DNA of 64,000 bases. It comes from Deltaproteobacteria bacterium (GTDB taxonomy: Bacteria; Myxococcota_A; UBA796; GCA-2862545). The stretch spans positions 53,937 to 117,936 of the forward strand of contig SBGP01000046.1 in the NCBI GenBank assembly GCA_006226595.1, written 5' to 3'. Positions 8,332 to 17,101 of this stretch are shown here, one piece after another. The first letter of the stretch is position 1, and each line of letters opens with the position of its first letter. The notes under the pieces were generated by a model that saw only the letters and a program-made list of their open reading frames with translations, was not told the origin of the DNA and searched no databases. The translations under genes were made by a program, and so were the position numbers.

Positions 8332-9252
8332 TCAGCGCCCGGCGTCTTCGATGAAGGTGCGCTCGAGGCTCTGACCGCGACGCACCTCGCGAATCGCGAT
8401 GCCGTGCTCGGCGAGCACCCGCGCGATGCGAAGCGACGATGCGTCGAGATCGCCCTCCGGACCCGCTGTCTCGTGGAGTTCTCGCCCCTCGATCGAGAAG
8501 CGGTGGGCGGGCACGGCCGAAGTGATCGCGTCCAGTGGCAGGTCGCCCGGGCCGAGTCGCCACACCGCGCGGCTGCTGCGACCCGTGACCTCGGCGACGG
8601 TGCCCTGGCGGATGCAGCGGCCGTGGTCGACCATGACCACCCAGTCGCAGAGTCGCTCCAGCTCGTCGAGGTTGTGGGACGAGATGATCAGCGTGCGCTG
8701 TCCGCGTGCATCGGCGAGGACCTCGCGCAGGGACTGCGCCTGGACCGGGTCGAGCCCCGCCGTCGGTTCGTCGAGGAGCACGAGCTCGGGACGTCCCGCG
8801 AGCGCACTGGCGACGGCCACGCGGCGACGCATGCCGTGGGAGAGTGTGCCGATGCGCTTGTCTCGTCGATCGGTGAGGCGAACCATGTCGAGCGCGTCAC
8901 TCGCTGCACGGCGAGCCTCGGCGCCGGAAAGGCCCCCGAGCTGCGCGAGGTGGGTGACGAGCTCTCTCGGTGTGTGCTGGTTGCCCAGGTCGGCGTCCTG
9001 CGGGAGGACCTGCAGGCGGCCCTTGAGCGCGAAGGGCTCGAAGCCCTCGTGCCCGAGGATGGCGAAGCGGCCGCTGTCGGGACGCAGGTAGCCGCTGACC
9101 ACCGAGAAAGTGGTGGTCTTGCCCGCGCCATTCGGCCCGACGAAGCCGCAGATCGCCCCTTTGGGCACGCGGAAGGAGAGGTCGTCGAGAGCCTTCACGC
9201 CGCGGCGTCCGTAGCGCTTGGAGACCTGCTCGAACACGAGGGCGTCGCTCAC
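8332..9252 (-). CDS. ABC transporter ATP-binding protein
   Basis: A 306-residue ATPase subunit of an ABC-2 type exporter. Walker A 'GPNGAGKTT' is at 39-47, the signature is a degenerate 'LSHGM' (137-141) instead of LSGGQ, Walker B 'LVLLDEPTAGLD' is at 157-168, and the switch histidine is in 'SSHNLDE'. About 80 residues follow the core, as in CcmA/drug-exporter ATPases. The GTG start overlaps the TGA of the permease gene (GTGA at 9249-9252), which decides the start and shows that the two subunits are translated together. The substrate is unknown. Confidence 0.9.
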   Translation of the reverse strand: MSDALVFEQVSKRYGRRGVKALDDLSFRVPKGAICGFVGPNGAGKTTTFSVVSGYLRPDSGRFAILGHEGFEPFALKGRLQVLPQDADLGNQHTPRELVTHLAQLGGLSGAEARRAASDALDMVRLTDRRDKRIGTLSHGMRRRVAVASALAGRPELVLLDEPTAGLDPVQAQSLREVLADARGQRTLIISSHNLDELERLCDWVVMVDHGRCIRQGTVAEVTGRSSRAVWRLGPGDLPLDAITSAVPAHRFSIEGRELHETAGPEGDLDASSLRIARVLAEHGIAIREVRRGQSLERTFIEDAGR

Positions 9253-10148
9253 AGGTCCCTCCGCGCAAAGCGCACGAAGCCGAGTCCGACCGCGCACAGG
9301 GAGAGGGCGATGTACACCAGCCCCGAGATCAGCCACTCGTTCGGCGTCCACAGTCCTTGAAGCCAGCCCTGGGGGAGGACCTGGAGCACCAGGTCGCACA
9401 GCCAGCCCCAGGAGGTGTCGCGGAACTCCCGGGCCAGCCCGAAGGCGATCCAGCTGCCGGCGGTGCTCCCGACTGCGAGCACGCGGGCCCAGTTCGGCGA
9501 CGCCGTGAGCTGTGAGAACGCGACGCCGAGGCCGATGAACGGCAGTCCGAACAGCCAGGCCCGCAGGCCCAGAGCGGCGAGGCCCGTCGCGAGGAATACC
9601 GGGTCGTTGCCGACCATCTGGGTCATGCCCACGAGCCAGGCCCCGGACAGCCCGCAGATCGCGGCGATGCCGGTGAGCCCGACCTGGCCGAAGAAGCGTC
9701 CGAGTACGAGCTCGGCACGTCCGGTGCGCAGGGCCTCGAAGCGCAGCGCACGCGTGCTCATGTCGATGGAGATGCACTCGGCGGAGGCGCTGGTCGCGAG
9801 AAAAGGCAGCAGCAGGATGCCGATCCACAGCCCCCACACGGCCAGCAGGGGCCAGGTGAGCAGGTACTCCACCGCGTCAGGGGTGCCACTCATCTCGCGG
9901 ATCATGCGCTGGAGCTCGCCGTTGTCCATGAGCTCGTCCATCATGGCGCCGGGCTTCTCGGTCATCGGCACGCCGAGGGTCTCGGCGAGGCCAGCCTCGA
10001 TGAACCACAGGATGCGCACGTAGATGTAGGTCGCGCCGGAGAGCGCGATCACGTAGAGCACCGCCAGCGCGAGGGCTCGCCAGGTACGCAAGGCCCGCAT
10101 GAGCTCGAAGCGCGCGACGAGCAGGGTATCGAGGAGGCTGCGAAGCAC
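9249..10148 (-). CDS. ABC-2 type transporter permease
   Basis: A 299-residue membrane protein with about six hydrophobic helices, such as 'ALAVLYVIALSGATYIYV' and 'LVYIALSLCAVGLGFVRF' (partly quoted). There is a long periplasmic loop after the first helix ('MTEKPGAMMDELMDN'). This is the ABC-2 exporter permease architecture. The GTG at 10148 is preferred: it has a GAGGG sequence eight to twelve bases upstream and places a basic N-terminus before helix 1. It lies 31 bases after the coiled-coil protein gene and is coupled to the ATPase. Partner of the ATPase at 8332-9252. Confidence 0.82.
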   Translation of the reverse strand: MLRSLLDTLLVARFELMRALRTWRALALAVLYVIALSGATYIYVRILWFIEAGLAETLGVPMTEKPGAMMDELMDNGELQRMIREMSGTPDAVEYLLTWPLLAVWGLWIGILLLPFLATSASAECISIDMSTRALRFEALRTGRAELVLGRFFGQVGLTGIAAICGLSGAWLVGMTQMVGNDPVFLATGLAALGLRAWLFGLPFIGLGVAFSQLTASPNWARVLAVGSTAGSWIAFGLAREFRDTSWGWLCDLVLQVLPQGWLQGLWTPNEWLISGLVYIALSLCAVGLGFVRFARRDL

Positions 10149-10179
10149 GTCTAGCGACCCTCGGGTGGGAAGGTGGCGC

Positions 10180-10890
10180 TCATTCGCCCTCTTCGAGGAC
10201 CTGAGTGGGAATGTTCTCGAACACGTCGAGGATGGCCGGGTCGACGTACGAGAAGGGGTCGACTGCCGCATCGTCGACGGCGTACATCTGATCCTCGTCG
10301 AAGGCTCCGCGGATGGCGTCGTCTGCGGCGATGATGATGCCGAGGCCCTCGTCGGCGAAGTCGAGCATCTGGCGACGATCCGGCTCTCCGTACTCGATCA
10401 CGTCGTCGACCATGCGCTCGGCGAGGCCGCGCAGCTGATCGTTCATCTGCGACATGGCCTGGTCGACCGCGTCCAGCTGGTCGGCGGAGGCCTCGGTCTG
10501 CTCGGCAAGCGCCTCACGGGCCTGGACGCGGCGCAGCTCCATCACCTCGCGGATCGCCTCGACTCCGGCATCCTCGGGGAGCTCGGCCCATGGATCCTCG
10601 CCGCCCCAACGCTCCTCGCGGCGCTCGCGCCAGCGCTCTCGGCGCTCCCGGCGGCGCTCCTGCTCGGGGGTGAGCTCCTCGTCCGGTGCCTCGGCTACGT
10701 CCCCGGAGCCCTGGGCGATGGTCGCTCCCTGCTGGAAGAAGCGCGCAATGTCCTGAGCGCGGCTCTGTCGGCTCTGGCGCTGGAGTTCCTCGATCTCTGC
10801 CTCGAGCCCGCGGATCTTGGAGGACGGCACGACGCTGCCGACGAGCAGACCGATGACGAGCCCGGCTGCGGCGATGAGGAGGTTCTTCAT
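10180..10890 (-). CDS. Membrane-anchored, highly charged coiled-coil protein
   Basis: No known family recognised. The 236-residue product has an N-terminal signal anchor ('LLIAAAGLVIGLLVGSVV'). It continues with a coiled coil ('IRGLEAEIEELQRQSRQSRAQD'-like, residues ~27-50) and an extremely Arg/Glu-rich stretch near residue 80-100 ('ERRRERRERWRERREERW'). A helical acidic domain follows in which 'MVDDVIEYGEPDRRQ' and 'YVDPAILDVFENIP' stand out. The start ATG overlaps the RuvX stop (ATGA). Its position between ruvX and an ABC exporter suggests an accessory periplasmic subunit of the exporter, but nothing in the sequence proves this. Confidence 0.72.
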   Translation of the reverse strand: MKNLLIAAAGLVIGLLVGSVVPSSKIRGLEAEIEELQRQSRQSRAQDIARFFQQGATIAQGSGDVAEAPDEELTPEQERRRERRERWRERREERWGGEDPWAELPEDAGVEAIREVMELRRVQAREALAEQTEASADQLDAVDQAMSQMNDQLRGLAERMVDDVIEYGEPDRRQMLDFADEGLGIIIAADDAIRGAFDEDQMYAVDDAAVDPFSYVDPAILDVFENIPTQVLEEGE

Positions 10891-11324
10891 GAGCTTGCCG
10901 AGTCCTGGGTCCAGTCGCCGTGATCGAGGAAGGAGCGGAGGATGACCATGGCCGCGCCCTGGTCGATCACCTGCTTGCGGCGGTTGCGGGACATGTCCGC
11001 CTGGATCAGCCATCGCTCCGCCTCGACCGAGGAAAAGCGCTCGTCGATGTACGAGAGGGGAAGGCCGGTAGCCTCGCGAATGGCCTCGCCGACCTGGCGC
11101 GCGAGGCGCGCGGAGCGGTCCTCGCTGCCGTCCAGTTCCAGCGGAAGGCCGACGACGAGGTGCTCGACTTCGAGCTCCGCGACGAGTGGCACCAGGCGCG
11201 CCACGTCCTTCTTCACACCCTCGCGTGAGAGCGTGCTGTGAGGCTGCGGAAACATGCGCAGCGGGTCGCTGATCGCGATCCCAATCGTCTTCGTACCGAC
11301 GTCCAGTGCCATGACCCGACCCAC
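10887..11324 (-). CDS. ruvX: RuvX/YqgF family RNase H-fold nuclease
   Basis: A 145-residue YqgF/RuvX protein, the size expected for the family. In other bacteria it is a putative Holliday-junction resolvase or pre-16S rRNA 5'-end nuclease. The three acidic motifs are visible: 'ALDVGTKTIGIAISD' at the N-terminus, 'VVGLPLELDG' in the middle and 'DERFSSVEAER' with 'DQGAAMVIL' at the C-terminus. GTG at 11324 was chosen over the ATG four codons later because a GGAGGG lies five bases before it. First gene of an operon running through the coiled-coil protein to the ABC exporter, divergent from cinA-recA. Confidence 0.9.
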   Translation of the reverse strand: MGRVMALDVGTKTIGIAISDPLRMFPQPHSTLSREGVKKDVARLVPLVAELEVEHLVVGLPLELDGSEDRSARLARQVGEAIREATGLPLSYIDERFSSVEAERWLIQADMSRNRRKQVIDQGAAMVILRSFLDHGDWTQDSASS

Positions 11325-11474
11325 ATTGCCCTCCGTGTTCGCGGGAAGTATCCACCCCACGCGACCACCGCTGCCCCCCACCTACGCACGGGGCGCCTTT
11401 CGGATTTCATTCCGATGGCGATCCGCACTCCAGGCCGGTTCTCGCCCTGGCGGTCAAAAAATGGCGTCGCGACG

Positions 11475-11503
11475 TTGGACAGTGTGGGGGCCAGGCGGTA
11501 GAA
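11475..11503 (+). promoter_or_regulatory. Candidate promoter of cinA-recA
   Basis: TTGGAC (11475-11480) and GTAGAA (11498-11503) are separated by 17 bases and lie 33 bases before the cinA start. The match to the sigma-70 consensus is moderate. The adjacent LexA-like box would overlap the expected transcription start, which strengthens the assignment. Confidence 0.5.
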
Positions 11504-11506
11504 CCC

Positions 11507-11523
11507 CTGCACAAGCGTTCAGG
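11507..11523 (+). promoter_or_regulatory. LexA (SOS) box upstream of cinA-recA
   Basis: The 17-mer CTGCACAAGCGTTCAGG fits 16 of 17 positions of the motif I recall for Myxococcus-type LexA boxes, CTRHAMRYBYGTTCAGS; only position 8 (A instead of a pyrimidine) deviates. It begins four bases after the candidate -10 element and ends 12 bases before the cinA ATG, a typical repressor position. This would place the cinA-recA transcript under SOS control. Confidence 0.6.
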
Positions 11524-11535
11524 TGATTCCCGCTC

Positions 11536-12786
11536 ATGCCCACTGCTGCCATCCTCTCCCAAGGCGACGAGATCGTGACCGGCCAGACGGTCGACACGAA
11601 CGCGGCTTGGCTCGGAACCGAGCTTACCGAGCTCGGCTTCGACGTGATCGGCCACTGGTCGGTGCGCGACGTGCGGGACGAGATCACGGCTGCCGTGCGC
11701 GAGGCGACCGAGCGCGCCGACTTCGTGATGTGCACCGGTGGTCTTGGCCCGACCGATGACGACCTCACCGCCGAGGCGGTCGCCGTGGCCTTCGACATGC
11801 CGCTCGTCCTCGACGAGGAGGCACTTGCCCACATCCGCGGCATGTACTCGCGCTATGGCCGCGTCATGCCCGAGGTCAACGCGAAGCAGGCGCTGCTCCC
11901 GACCGGGTGCGCTCGGCTCGACAACGACTGGGGCACGGCACCGGGCTTCGCGGTTCAGGCCAACGGGGCGACCCTCGTGTGCGTCGCCGGCGTTCCCCGC
12001 GAGATGAAGCAGCTGTGGCAGCATCGGGTGCTGCCGCTGATCGCCGACCGCTTCCACCTCGAGCCCGGCCGTCTGGTCACGCTGCGCACGACCGGTGTCG
12101 GCGAGTCCAATCTGCAGGAGCGCATCGGACGCTTCGAACACCCGCTCGCGGTGCTTGCGTACCGCACGATGATCCCCGAGAACCAGATCAAGCTCCGGTT
12201 TCGGCCCGAAGCTTCCGAGTACGTCGTCCGCAAGGTCGTCACCGAGGTCGCCGAGAAGATCGGCTCGCCGCTGTTCGCCATCGAGGGTCTCGACGGTCAT
12301 GTCGGTGGCAGCCTGATCGAGGTCATTGCGCACCACCTGTTGCAGCGTGGTGAGACCCTGGCGACCGCCGAGTCGTGCACCGGCGGGCGCGTGGCTGCGA
12401 CCTGCACGTCGATCGCCGGCTCCAGTGACTGGTTCCTCGAAGGAGCGGTGACCTACAGCAACGCCGCAAAGGCCCGCCAGCTTGGTATCGATCCCGCCCT
12501 CATCGAGAACTGCGGGGCCGTATCGACCGAGGTGGCCTACGCCATGGCTCACGGAGTCCGTGAGGTCAGCGGCTCGACCTATGGCATCGCCACGACCGGC
12601 ATCGCCGGGCCCGGTGGTGGTAGCGAAGACAAGCCCGTCGGAACCGTGCACATCGCGCTGGCGACCCCGACGGATCACGTGCACCGCAAGCTTCGGCTCG
12701 GTGGTGATCGCCAGCGTATCCAGACCCTCTCCGCGGCCGCAGCGCTCGACCTGCTGCGTCGGCACCTCACTCTCTCCGCGGGCTAG
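11536..12786 (+). CDS. cinA: CinA: competence/damage-inducible protein, NMN deamidase
   Basis: A full-length 416-residue CinA. The N-terminal MoCF-binding/ADP-ribose-pyrophosphatase-like domain carries '[18 protein letters not shown]' and '[15 protein letters not shown]'. The C-terminal PncC domain begins near residue 255 and contains '[13 protein letters not shown]', the nicotinamide-mononucleotide deamidase signature. The enzyme recycles NMN in the pyridine nucleotide cycle. The gene is 27 bases upstream of recA, the classic cinA-recA order. The SD is AGGTGA, nine bases before ATG, and overlaps the LexA-like box, so repressor binding and translation initiation signals are interleaved. Confidence 0.95.
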   Translation: MPTAAILSQGDEIVTGQTVDTNAAWLGTELTELGFDVIGHWSVRDVRDEITAAVREATERADFVMCTGGLGPTDDDLTAEAVAVAFDMPLVLDEEALAHIRGMYSRYGRVMPEVNAKQALLPTGCARLDNDWGTAPGFAVQANGATLVCVAGVPREMKQLWQHRVLPLIADRFHLEPGRLVTLRTTGVGESNLQERIGRFEHPLAVLAYRTMIPENQIKLRFRPEASEYVVRKVVTEVAEKIGSPLFAIEGLDGHVGGSLIEVIAHHLLQRGETLATAESCTGGRVAATCTSIAGSSDWFLEGAVTYSNAAKARQLGIDPALIENCGAVSTEVAYAMAHGVREVSGSTYGIATTGIAGPGGGSEDKPVGTVHIALATPTDHVHRKLRLGGDRQRIQTLSAAAALDLLRRHLTLSAG

Positions 12787-12813
12787 CCCGCACCGCCCCT
12801 CCAGGAGCACACC

Positions 12814-13839
12814 ATGGCAATGGACAAGGACCGCAGCAAGGCCATCGACGCAGCCGTCGCGAGCATCGAGCGTATGTTCGGCAAGGGCAGCATCATGAAG
12901 TACGGCGATGCCGAGGTCCCCCAGGTCGAGACCATCTCGACGGGGTCCATGGGCATCGACCTCGCTCTTGGCGTCGGCGGTGTTCCGAAGGGCCGCGTGG
13001 TCGAGATCTACGGCGCGGAGTCCAGCGGCAAGACCACGGTCGCGCTGCAGATCATCGCCGAGTCCCAGAAGGCGGGTGGCGTAGCGGCCTTCATCGACGC
13101 CGAGCACGCGCTCGACGTGAACTACGCCCGCAACCTCGGCGTGAACATCGAGGAGATGCTGATCTCCCAGCCCGACACCGGCGAGCAGGCCCTCGAGATC
13201 GCCGAGACCCTCGTGCGCTCCGGTGCCCTGAACGTGGTCGTCGTCGACTCCGTGGCCGCGCTCGTGCCGCGCGCCGAGCTCGAGGGGGACATGGGCGACG
13301 TCCAGCCTGGTGCCCAGGCTCGCCTCATGAGCCAGGCCCTGCGCAAGCTCACGGGTGCCATCCACAAGTCCGACTGCGTGGTGATCTTCATCAACCAGAC
13401 CCGCGAGAAGATCGGCGTCATGTTCGGCAGCCCGGTGACCACCTCCGGCGGCAAGGCGCTCAAGTTCTACGCCTCCGTGCGCCTCGAGATCGCCCGCATC
13501 GGCTCGATCAAGAAGGGCGACGAGGTTCTCGGCAACCGCACCCGCGTCAAGGTCGTCAAGAACAAGGTCGCGCCGCCGTTCCGCCGCACCGAGTTCGACA
13601 TCTACTACGGCGAGGGCGTGTGCCTGGCCTCCGAGCTGCTCGACCTTGGCATGGAGCAGGGTCTCGTGAAGAAGAGCGGCTCCTGGTACAGCGTGTACGA
13701 GGAGCGTGCTGGCCAGGGCAAGGAGAATGCCCGCCAGTACCTCAAGGAGAACCCGGAGATCCTCGAGCGTCTGCGGCACGACATCCGCGTGGCGCACGGT
13801 CTCGCCGAGGCCGAAGAGCGACTCAAGGTCGTCGAGTAG
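12814..13839 (+). CDS. recA: Recombinase RecA
   Basis: A 341-residue RecA of normal length. It is an ATP-dependent strand-exchange protein and LexA co-protease. Walker A 'GAESSGKTT' is at 67-75, the ATP-cap glutamate lies in 'FIDAEHALD', and DNA-binding loop L2 and the '[13 protein letters not shown]' block are intact. The start ATG has an AGGAG seven bases upstream. It follows cinA by 27 bases, so it shares the presumed SOS promoter. A strong hairpin ten bases after the stop ends the operon. The acidic C-terminal tail is short ('[11 protein letters not shown]'). Confidence 0.98.
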   Translation: MAMDKDRSKAIDAAVASIERMFGKGSIMKYGDAEVPQVETISTGSMGIDLALGVGGVPKGRVVEIYGAESSGKTTVALQIIAESQKAGGVAAFIDAEHALDVNYARNLGVNIEEMLISQPDTGEQALEIAETLVRSGALNVVVVDSVAALVPRAELEGDMGDVQPGAQARLMSQALRKLTGAIHKSDCVVIFINQTREKIGVMFGSPVTTSGGKALKFYASVRLEIARIGSIKKGDEVLGNRTRVKVVKNKVAPPFRRTEFDIYYGEGVCLASELLDLGMEQGLVKKSGSWYSVYEERAGQGKENARQYLKENPEILERLRHDIRVAHGLAEAEERLKVVE

Positions 13840-13848
13840 GGACTCTGA

Positions 13849-13880
13849 GGGGCGCGCGCTCACGGCGCGTGCCCCTTCCT
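13849..13880 (+). terminator. Terminator of cinA-recA
   Basis: An 11-bp GC stem (13849-13859 with 13865-13875, one G-T pair) encloses a five-base loop and is followed by TTCCT. It sits ten bases after the recA stop. The uridine tract is weak, as is common in GC-rich genomes. Confidence 0.7.
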
Positions 13881-13993
13881 CGGAGGGGCGTCCTCCGCGC
13901 GAGCGATGTTCGGCGCTGGTGACCGTTCGGTCCGAGTGCTGAGCGGGCGATTCGGCTGCGTCCCGTCCAGGACGTCAGCGCCGCATCGGACGA

Positions 13994-14299
13994 CTAGGGA
14001 GCCTCTGCCTGGCAGTTCCAGCAGCTCCCGAAGCTCGGAGCGTTGATCTCGCCGCACTGCTTGCACTCCCACTCGGGATGCACGAGGGCCGGTCCCGAGA
14101 ACTGTGCGATCAGACGTTCGGCATCGAGCTTCTGGTACTCGGGAACCCACAGCGTCGGGAACGACTTCGGAATCGGGATGCCGCCGACCACGCCGAGCAG
14201 GGACGCTCCCCGAAGCTGCACGGCGACGCCGTTTCGCGCCAGCCAATCGCGGAGCAGGTACGGCTCTACCGGGTCGTTTCCCTGGAACACGCGGGTCAT
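13994..14299 (-). CDS. DUF2007 protein with C-terminal zinc ribbon
   Basis: A 101-residue protein. Residues about 3-70 match the DUF2007 'putative signal-transducing' domain ('VFQGNDPVEPYLLRDWL', 'VWVPEYQKLDAERLI'-like blocks; here 'LWVPEYQKLDAE'). The C-terminus adds a RanBP2/zinc-ribbon-like motif with four cysteines, CKQC and CWNC, twelve residues apart. DUF2007 has a ferredoxin-like GlnB-related fold with no known role. The gene stands alone between the recA terminator and alaS, divergent from alaS, so it may share a bidirectional promoter region with it. Confidence 0.78.
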   Translation of the reverse strand: MTRVFQGNDPVEPYLLRDWLARNGVAVQLRGASLLGVVGGIPIPKSFPTLWVPEYQKLDAERLIAQFSGPALVHPEWECKQCGEINAPSFGSCWNCQAEAP

Positions 14300-14416
14300 C
14301 CGTGTCGATCGCGCGGCGTCGTCGATGGCAGGCCTCGGAGCGGTTAGGGGGGCAGGCTACGCGAGATGCTATCCCGCGCGCACAGGGCGAGCCCCCGCCC
14401 TTGGAGAGGAGAGACC

Positions 14417-17056
14417 GTGAAGGCCAGTGAGATCCGGCAGCGCTTCGTCGAGTACTTCGAGCGGCACGCTCACACCGCAGTGCGCTCTTCCTCGCTGATT
14501 CCGCACAACGACCCCACGCTGTACTTCGTCAACGCAGGCATGGTGCAGTTCAAGGACGTGTTCACCGGCAACGAGGCCCGCGACTACAGCCGGGCCGTGT
14601 CCGTGCAGAAGTGCCTGCGCGTCTCGGGCAAGCACAACGACCTCGAGAACGTGGGCCGCACGCCCCGGCATCACACGCTGTTCGAGATGCTCGGGAACTT
14701 CTCTTTCGGCGACTACTTCAAGGAAGAGGCGATTCCGTTCGCCTGGGACTTCCTGACCAAGGACCTTGGCATCGACGCCGACCGCCTGTGGGTCACCGTC
14801 TTCGAGGAGGACGACGAGGCGTTTGCGATCTGGCGAGACAAGGTCGGGGTGCCTGAGGCGCGCATTCAGCGACTCGGCGCCAAGGACAACTTCTGGTCGA
14901 TGGGACCGACGGGACCCTGCGGACCGTGTTCCGAGATCTTCTTCGACCACGGCGACGCCATCGACCCCGGCAACGACGGGGGGCCGGCGACGGATAGCGA
15001 CCGCTACGTCGAGATCTGGAACCTCGTGTTCATGCAGTTCGAGCAGCACGCCGATGGCAGCCGCACCAACCTGCCCAAGCCGTCCATCGACACCGGGTCG
15101 GGCCTCGAGCGCGTCGCGGCCGTGATGCAGGGCGTGTACAGCAACTACGACACGGACCTGATCCAGCCGATCGTCCAGGCCGTGGCCGAGGCGGCGGGCG
15201 TGGCGTACGGCGCGGGTGAAGAGTCGGACACGGCGCTTCGCGTCATCGCCGACCACAGCCGCGCGGCAGCATTCCTCATCGGCGACGGCGTGATGCCGAG
15301 CAACGAGGGACGCGGCTACGTGCTGCGCCGGGTCATGCGTCGCGCGATCCGCTTCGGTCTCAAGCTCGGCTTCGAGGACAAGGCGTTCTTCCACATCGCG
15401 ACCAACGCGGTGATCGCGAACTTCGCCGAGGCCTACCCCGAGCTGTCGCAGCGCCAGACCTTCATCGACGAGGTGGTGCGCGCCGAAGAGGAGCGTTTCC
15501 GCACGACGCTCGCCCGCGGCATGAAGCTGATCGAGGCCGAGATCGACAAGGCCGGCCAGGGCGGCACCATCGACGGTGAGACCGCCTTCGACCTGTACCA
15601 GACCTATGGCTTCCCCAAGGACCTGACCGTGCTCATTGCCGAGGAGCATGGGGTGGGCGTCGACGAGGCTGGCTACGAGTCTGCGCTGCAGGCCGAGAAG
15701 GCGCGTGGTCGCGCCGGATGGAAGGGCTCGGGCGAGGAGGCCGTCGGTCAGCTGTGGTTCCAGATTGCCGAAGAGTCCGGCGAGACCGTGTTCTCCGGCT
15801 ACGACCGCGACGAAGACGTGGCGACCGTGGTTGCGGCCGTCCGGCTCGGCGACGGCGGTGAGTTCGAAGCCGTGGACGCGCTGAAGGCTGGGGACCGGGG
15901 CGTGCTCCTCCTCGACCGTACGCCGTTCTACGCCGAGAGCGGTGGTCAGGTCGGCGACGCCGGCCGCATCCTCGGGGGCGGGCTCGTCGTCAAGGTCTCC
16001 GACACAACCAAGGCGAGCGGCCTGCATCTGCACCGCGTGACGGTCGAACAGGGCAGCGTCTCCGCGGGTGACGACGTGCGCGCGGTGGTCGACGGTGGCC
16101 GTCGGGATCACACGCGTCGCAACCACACCGCGACCCACCTGCTGCACGCAGCGCTCCGCGATGTGCTCGGCGAGCACGTGACCCAGAAGGGCTCGCTCGT
16201 CGGCCCAGACCGCTTGCGCTTCGACTTCTCGCACCTCAAGCCGATGACCGCGGACGAGCTCCAGCAGGTCGAGAACCTCGTGAACCAGCGGGTCCTCGCG
16301 AACACCTCCCTCACCACCGACCTCATGGACCTCGACGACGCGAAGGCCGCCGGGGCGATGGCGCTGTTCGGCGAGAAGTACGACGACCGCGTGCGGGTGG
16401 TCAGCGTTCCGGGCTTCTCTGTAGAGCTCTGTGGCGGCACGCACGTGCACGCGACCGGTGACATCGGTCTGTTCCGCATCGTCCAGGAGGCGGGTGTGGC
16501 TGCGGGTGTGCGGCGCATCGAGGCCCAGACGGGCATGAACTCGCTGGCGGTGGTCCGCGAGCAGACGGCACTCCTCGAGGAGGCGGCGGCCGCGGCCAAG
16601 GCGCCGGTCGAGAGCCTGCCCACAGCCATCGCCAAGCTCCAGGAAGAGCGCAAGAACCTGCAGCGCGAGCTCGACGCCCTCAAGCGCGAGCTGGCGGCGG
16701 CGGCCGCCGGAGACCTGCTCTCCGATGCCCGCGAGATTGGGGGGGTCAAGGTGCTCGCCGCCGAGTACGACGGCGACCTCAAGGAGCAGGCCGATCGCCT
16801 TCGCGATCAGCTCGGCACCGCGCTGGTCGTGCTCTTCGCCAACGATGCCGGCAGCGTGCGCATGGTCGCCGCGGCCACCAAGGACATCGCAGGCAAGCGC
16901 GTGCACGCGGGCAAGATCATCCAGGCCGTGGCGCCGCTCGTCGGCGGACGTGGCGGTGGTCGACCGGACATGGCTCAGGGCGGTGGCAGCGATGCCAGCG
17001 GCATCCAGGCCGCGATCGACAAGGCCTGGCAGACCGCGGGCGAGCAGCTCGCGTGA
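14417..17056 (+). CDS. alaS: Alanyl-tRNA synthetase
   Basis: An 879-residue AlaRS, full length. The class II catalytic core is at the N-terminus ('GRTPRHHTLFEMLGNFSFGD'). The editing domain contains the zinc site H570/H574 ('HTATH') and C672/H676 ('CGGTH'), and a DHHA1/C-Ala domain follows a coiled segment. It charges tRNA-Ala and deacylates mis-charged serine and glycine. The GTG at 14417, with GGAGAGGAGAG directly upstream, gives the canonical start 'KASEIRQRFVEYFE'; upstream in-frame codons do not resemble AlaRS. A convergent inverted repeat follows the stop. Confidence 0.97.
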   Translation: MKASEIRQRFVEYFERHAHTAVRSSSLIPHNDPTLYFVNAGMVQFKDVFTGNEARDYSRAVSVQKCLRVSGKHNDLENVGRTPRHHTLFEMLGNFSFGDYFKEEAIPFAWDFLTKDLGIDADRLWVTVFEEDDEAFAIWRDKVGVPEARIQRLGAKDNFWSMGPTGPCGPCSEIFFDHGDAIDPGNDGGPATDSDRYVEIWNLVFMQFEQHADGSRTNLPKPSIDTGSGLERVAAVMQGVYSNYDTDLIQPIVQAVAEAAGVAYGAGEESDTALRVIADHSRAAAFLIGDGVMPSNEGRGYVLRRVMRRAIRFGLKLGFEDKAFFHIATNAVIANFAEAYPELSQRQTFIDEVVRAEEERFRTTLARGMKLIEAEIDKAGQGGTIDGETAFDLYQTYGFPKDLTVLIAEEHGVGVDEAGYESALQAEKARGRAGWKGSGEEAVGQLWFQIAEESGETVFSGYDRDEDVATVVAAVRLGDGGEFEAVDALKAGDRGVLLLDRTPFYAESGGQVGDAGRILGGGLVVKVSDTTKASGLHLHRVTVEQGSVSAGDDVRAVVDGGRRDHTRRNHTATHLLHAALRDVLGEHVTQKGSLVGPDRLRFDFSHLKPMTADELQQVENLVNQRVLANTSLTTDLMDLDDAKAAGAMALFGEKYDDRVRVVSVPGFSVELCGGTHVHATGDIGLFRIVQEAGVAAGVRRIEAQTGMNSLAVVREQTALLEEAAAAAKAPVESLPTAIAKLQEERKNLQRELDALKRELAAAAAGDLLSDAREIGGVKVLAAEYDGDLKEQADRLRDQLGTALVVLFANDAGSVRMVAAATKDIAGKRVHAGKIIQAVAPLVGGRGGGRPDMAQGGGSDASGIQAAIDKAWQTAGEQLA

Positions 17057-17063
17057 GTCGGAA

Positions 17064-17094
17064 GGTGAGGCGACGCCGCGCGTGACGCCTCACC
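17064..17094. terminator. Convergent inverted repeat between alaS and the DUF4139 gene
   Basis: GGTGAGGCG (17064-17072) and CGCCTCACC (17086-17094) form a perfect 9-bp stem between two convergent stop codons. It lacks a T-tract on either strand, so if it terminates transcription it may need a factor or act as a transcript 3'-end stabiliser. Confidence 0.5.
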
Positions 17095-17101
17095 GCTGGA
17101 C

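Noticed and set aside
13876..13993. Second hairpin (GGAGGGGCGTCCTCC) after the recA terminator considered as an ncRNA
   Set aside because: Short stem, no promoter and no further structure; more likely incidental in GC-rich DNA.
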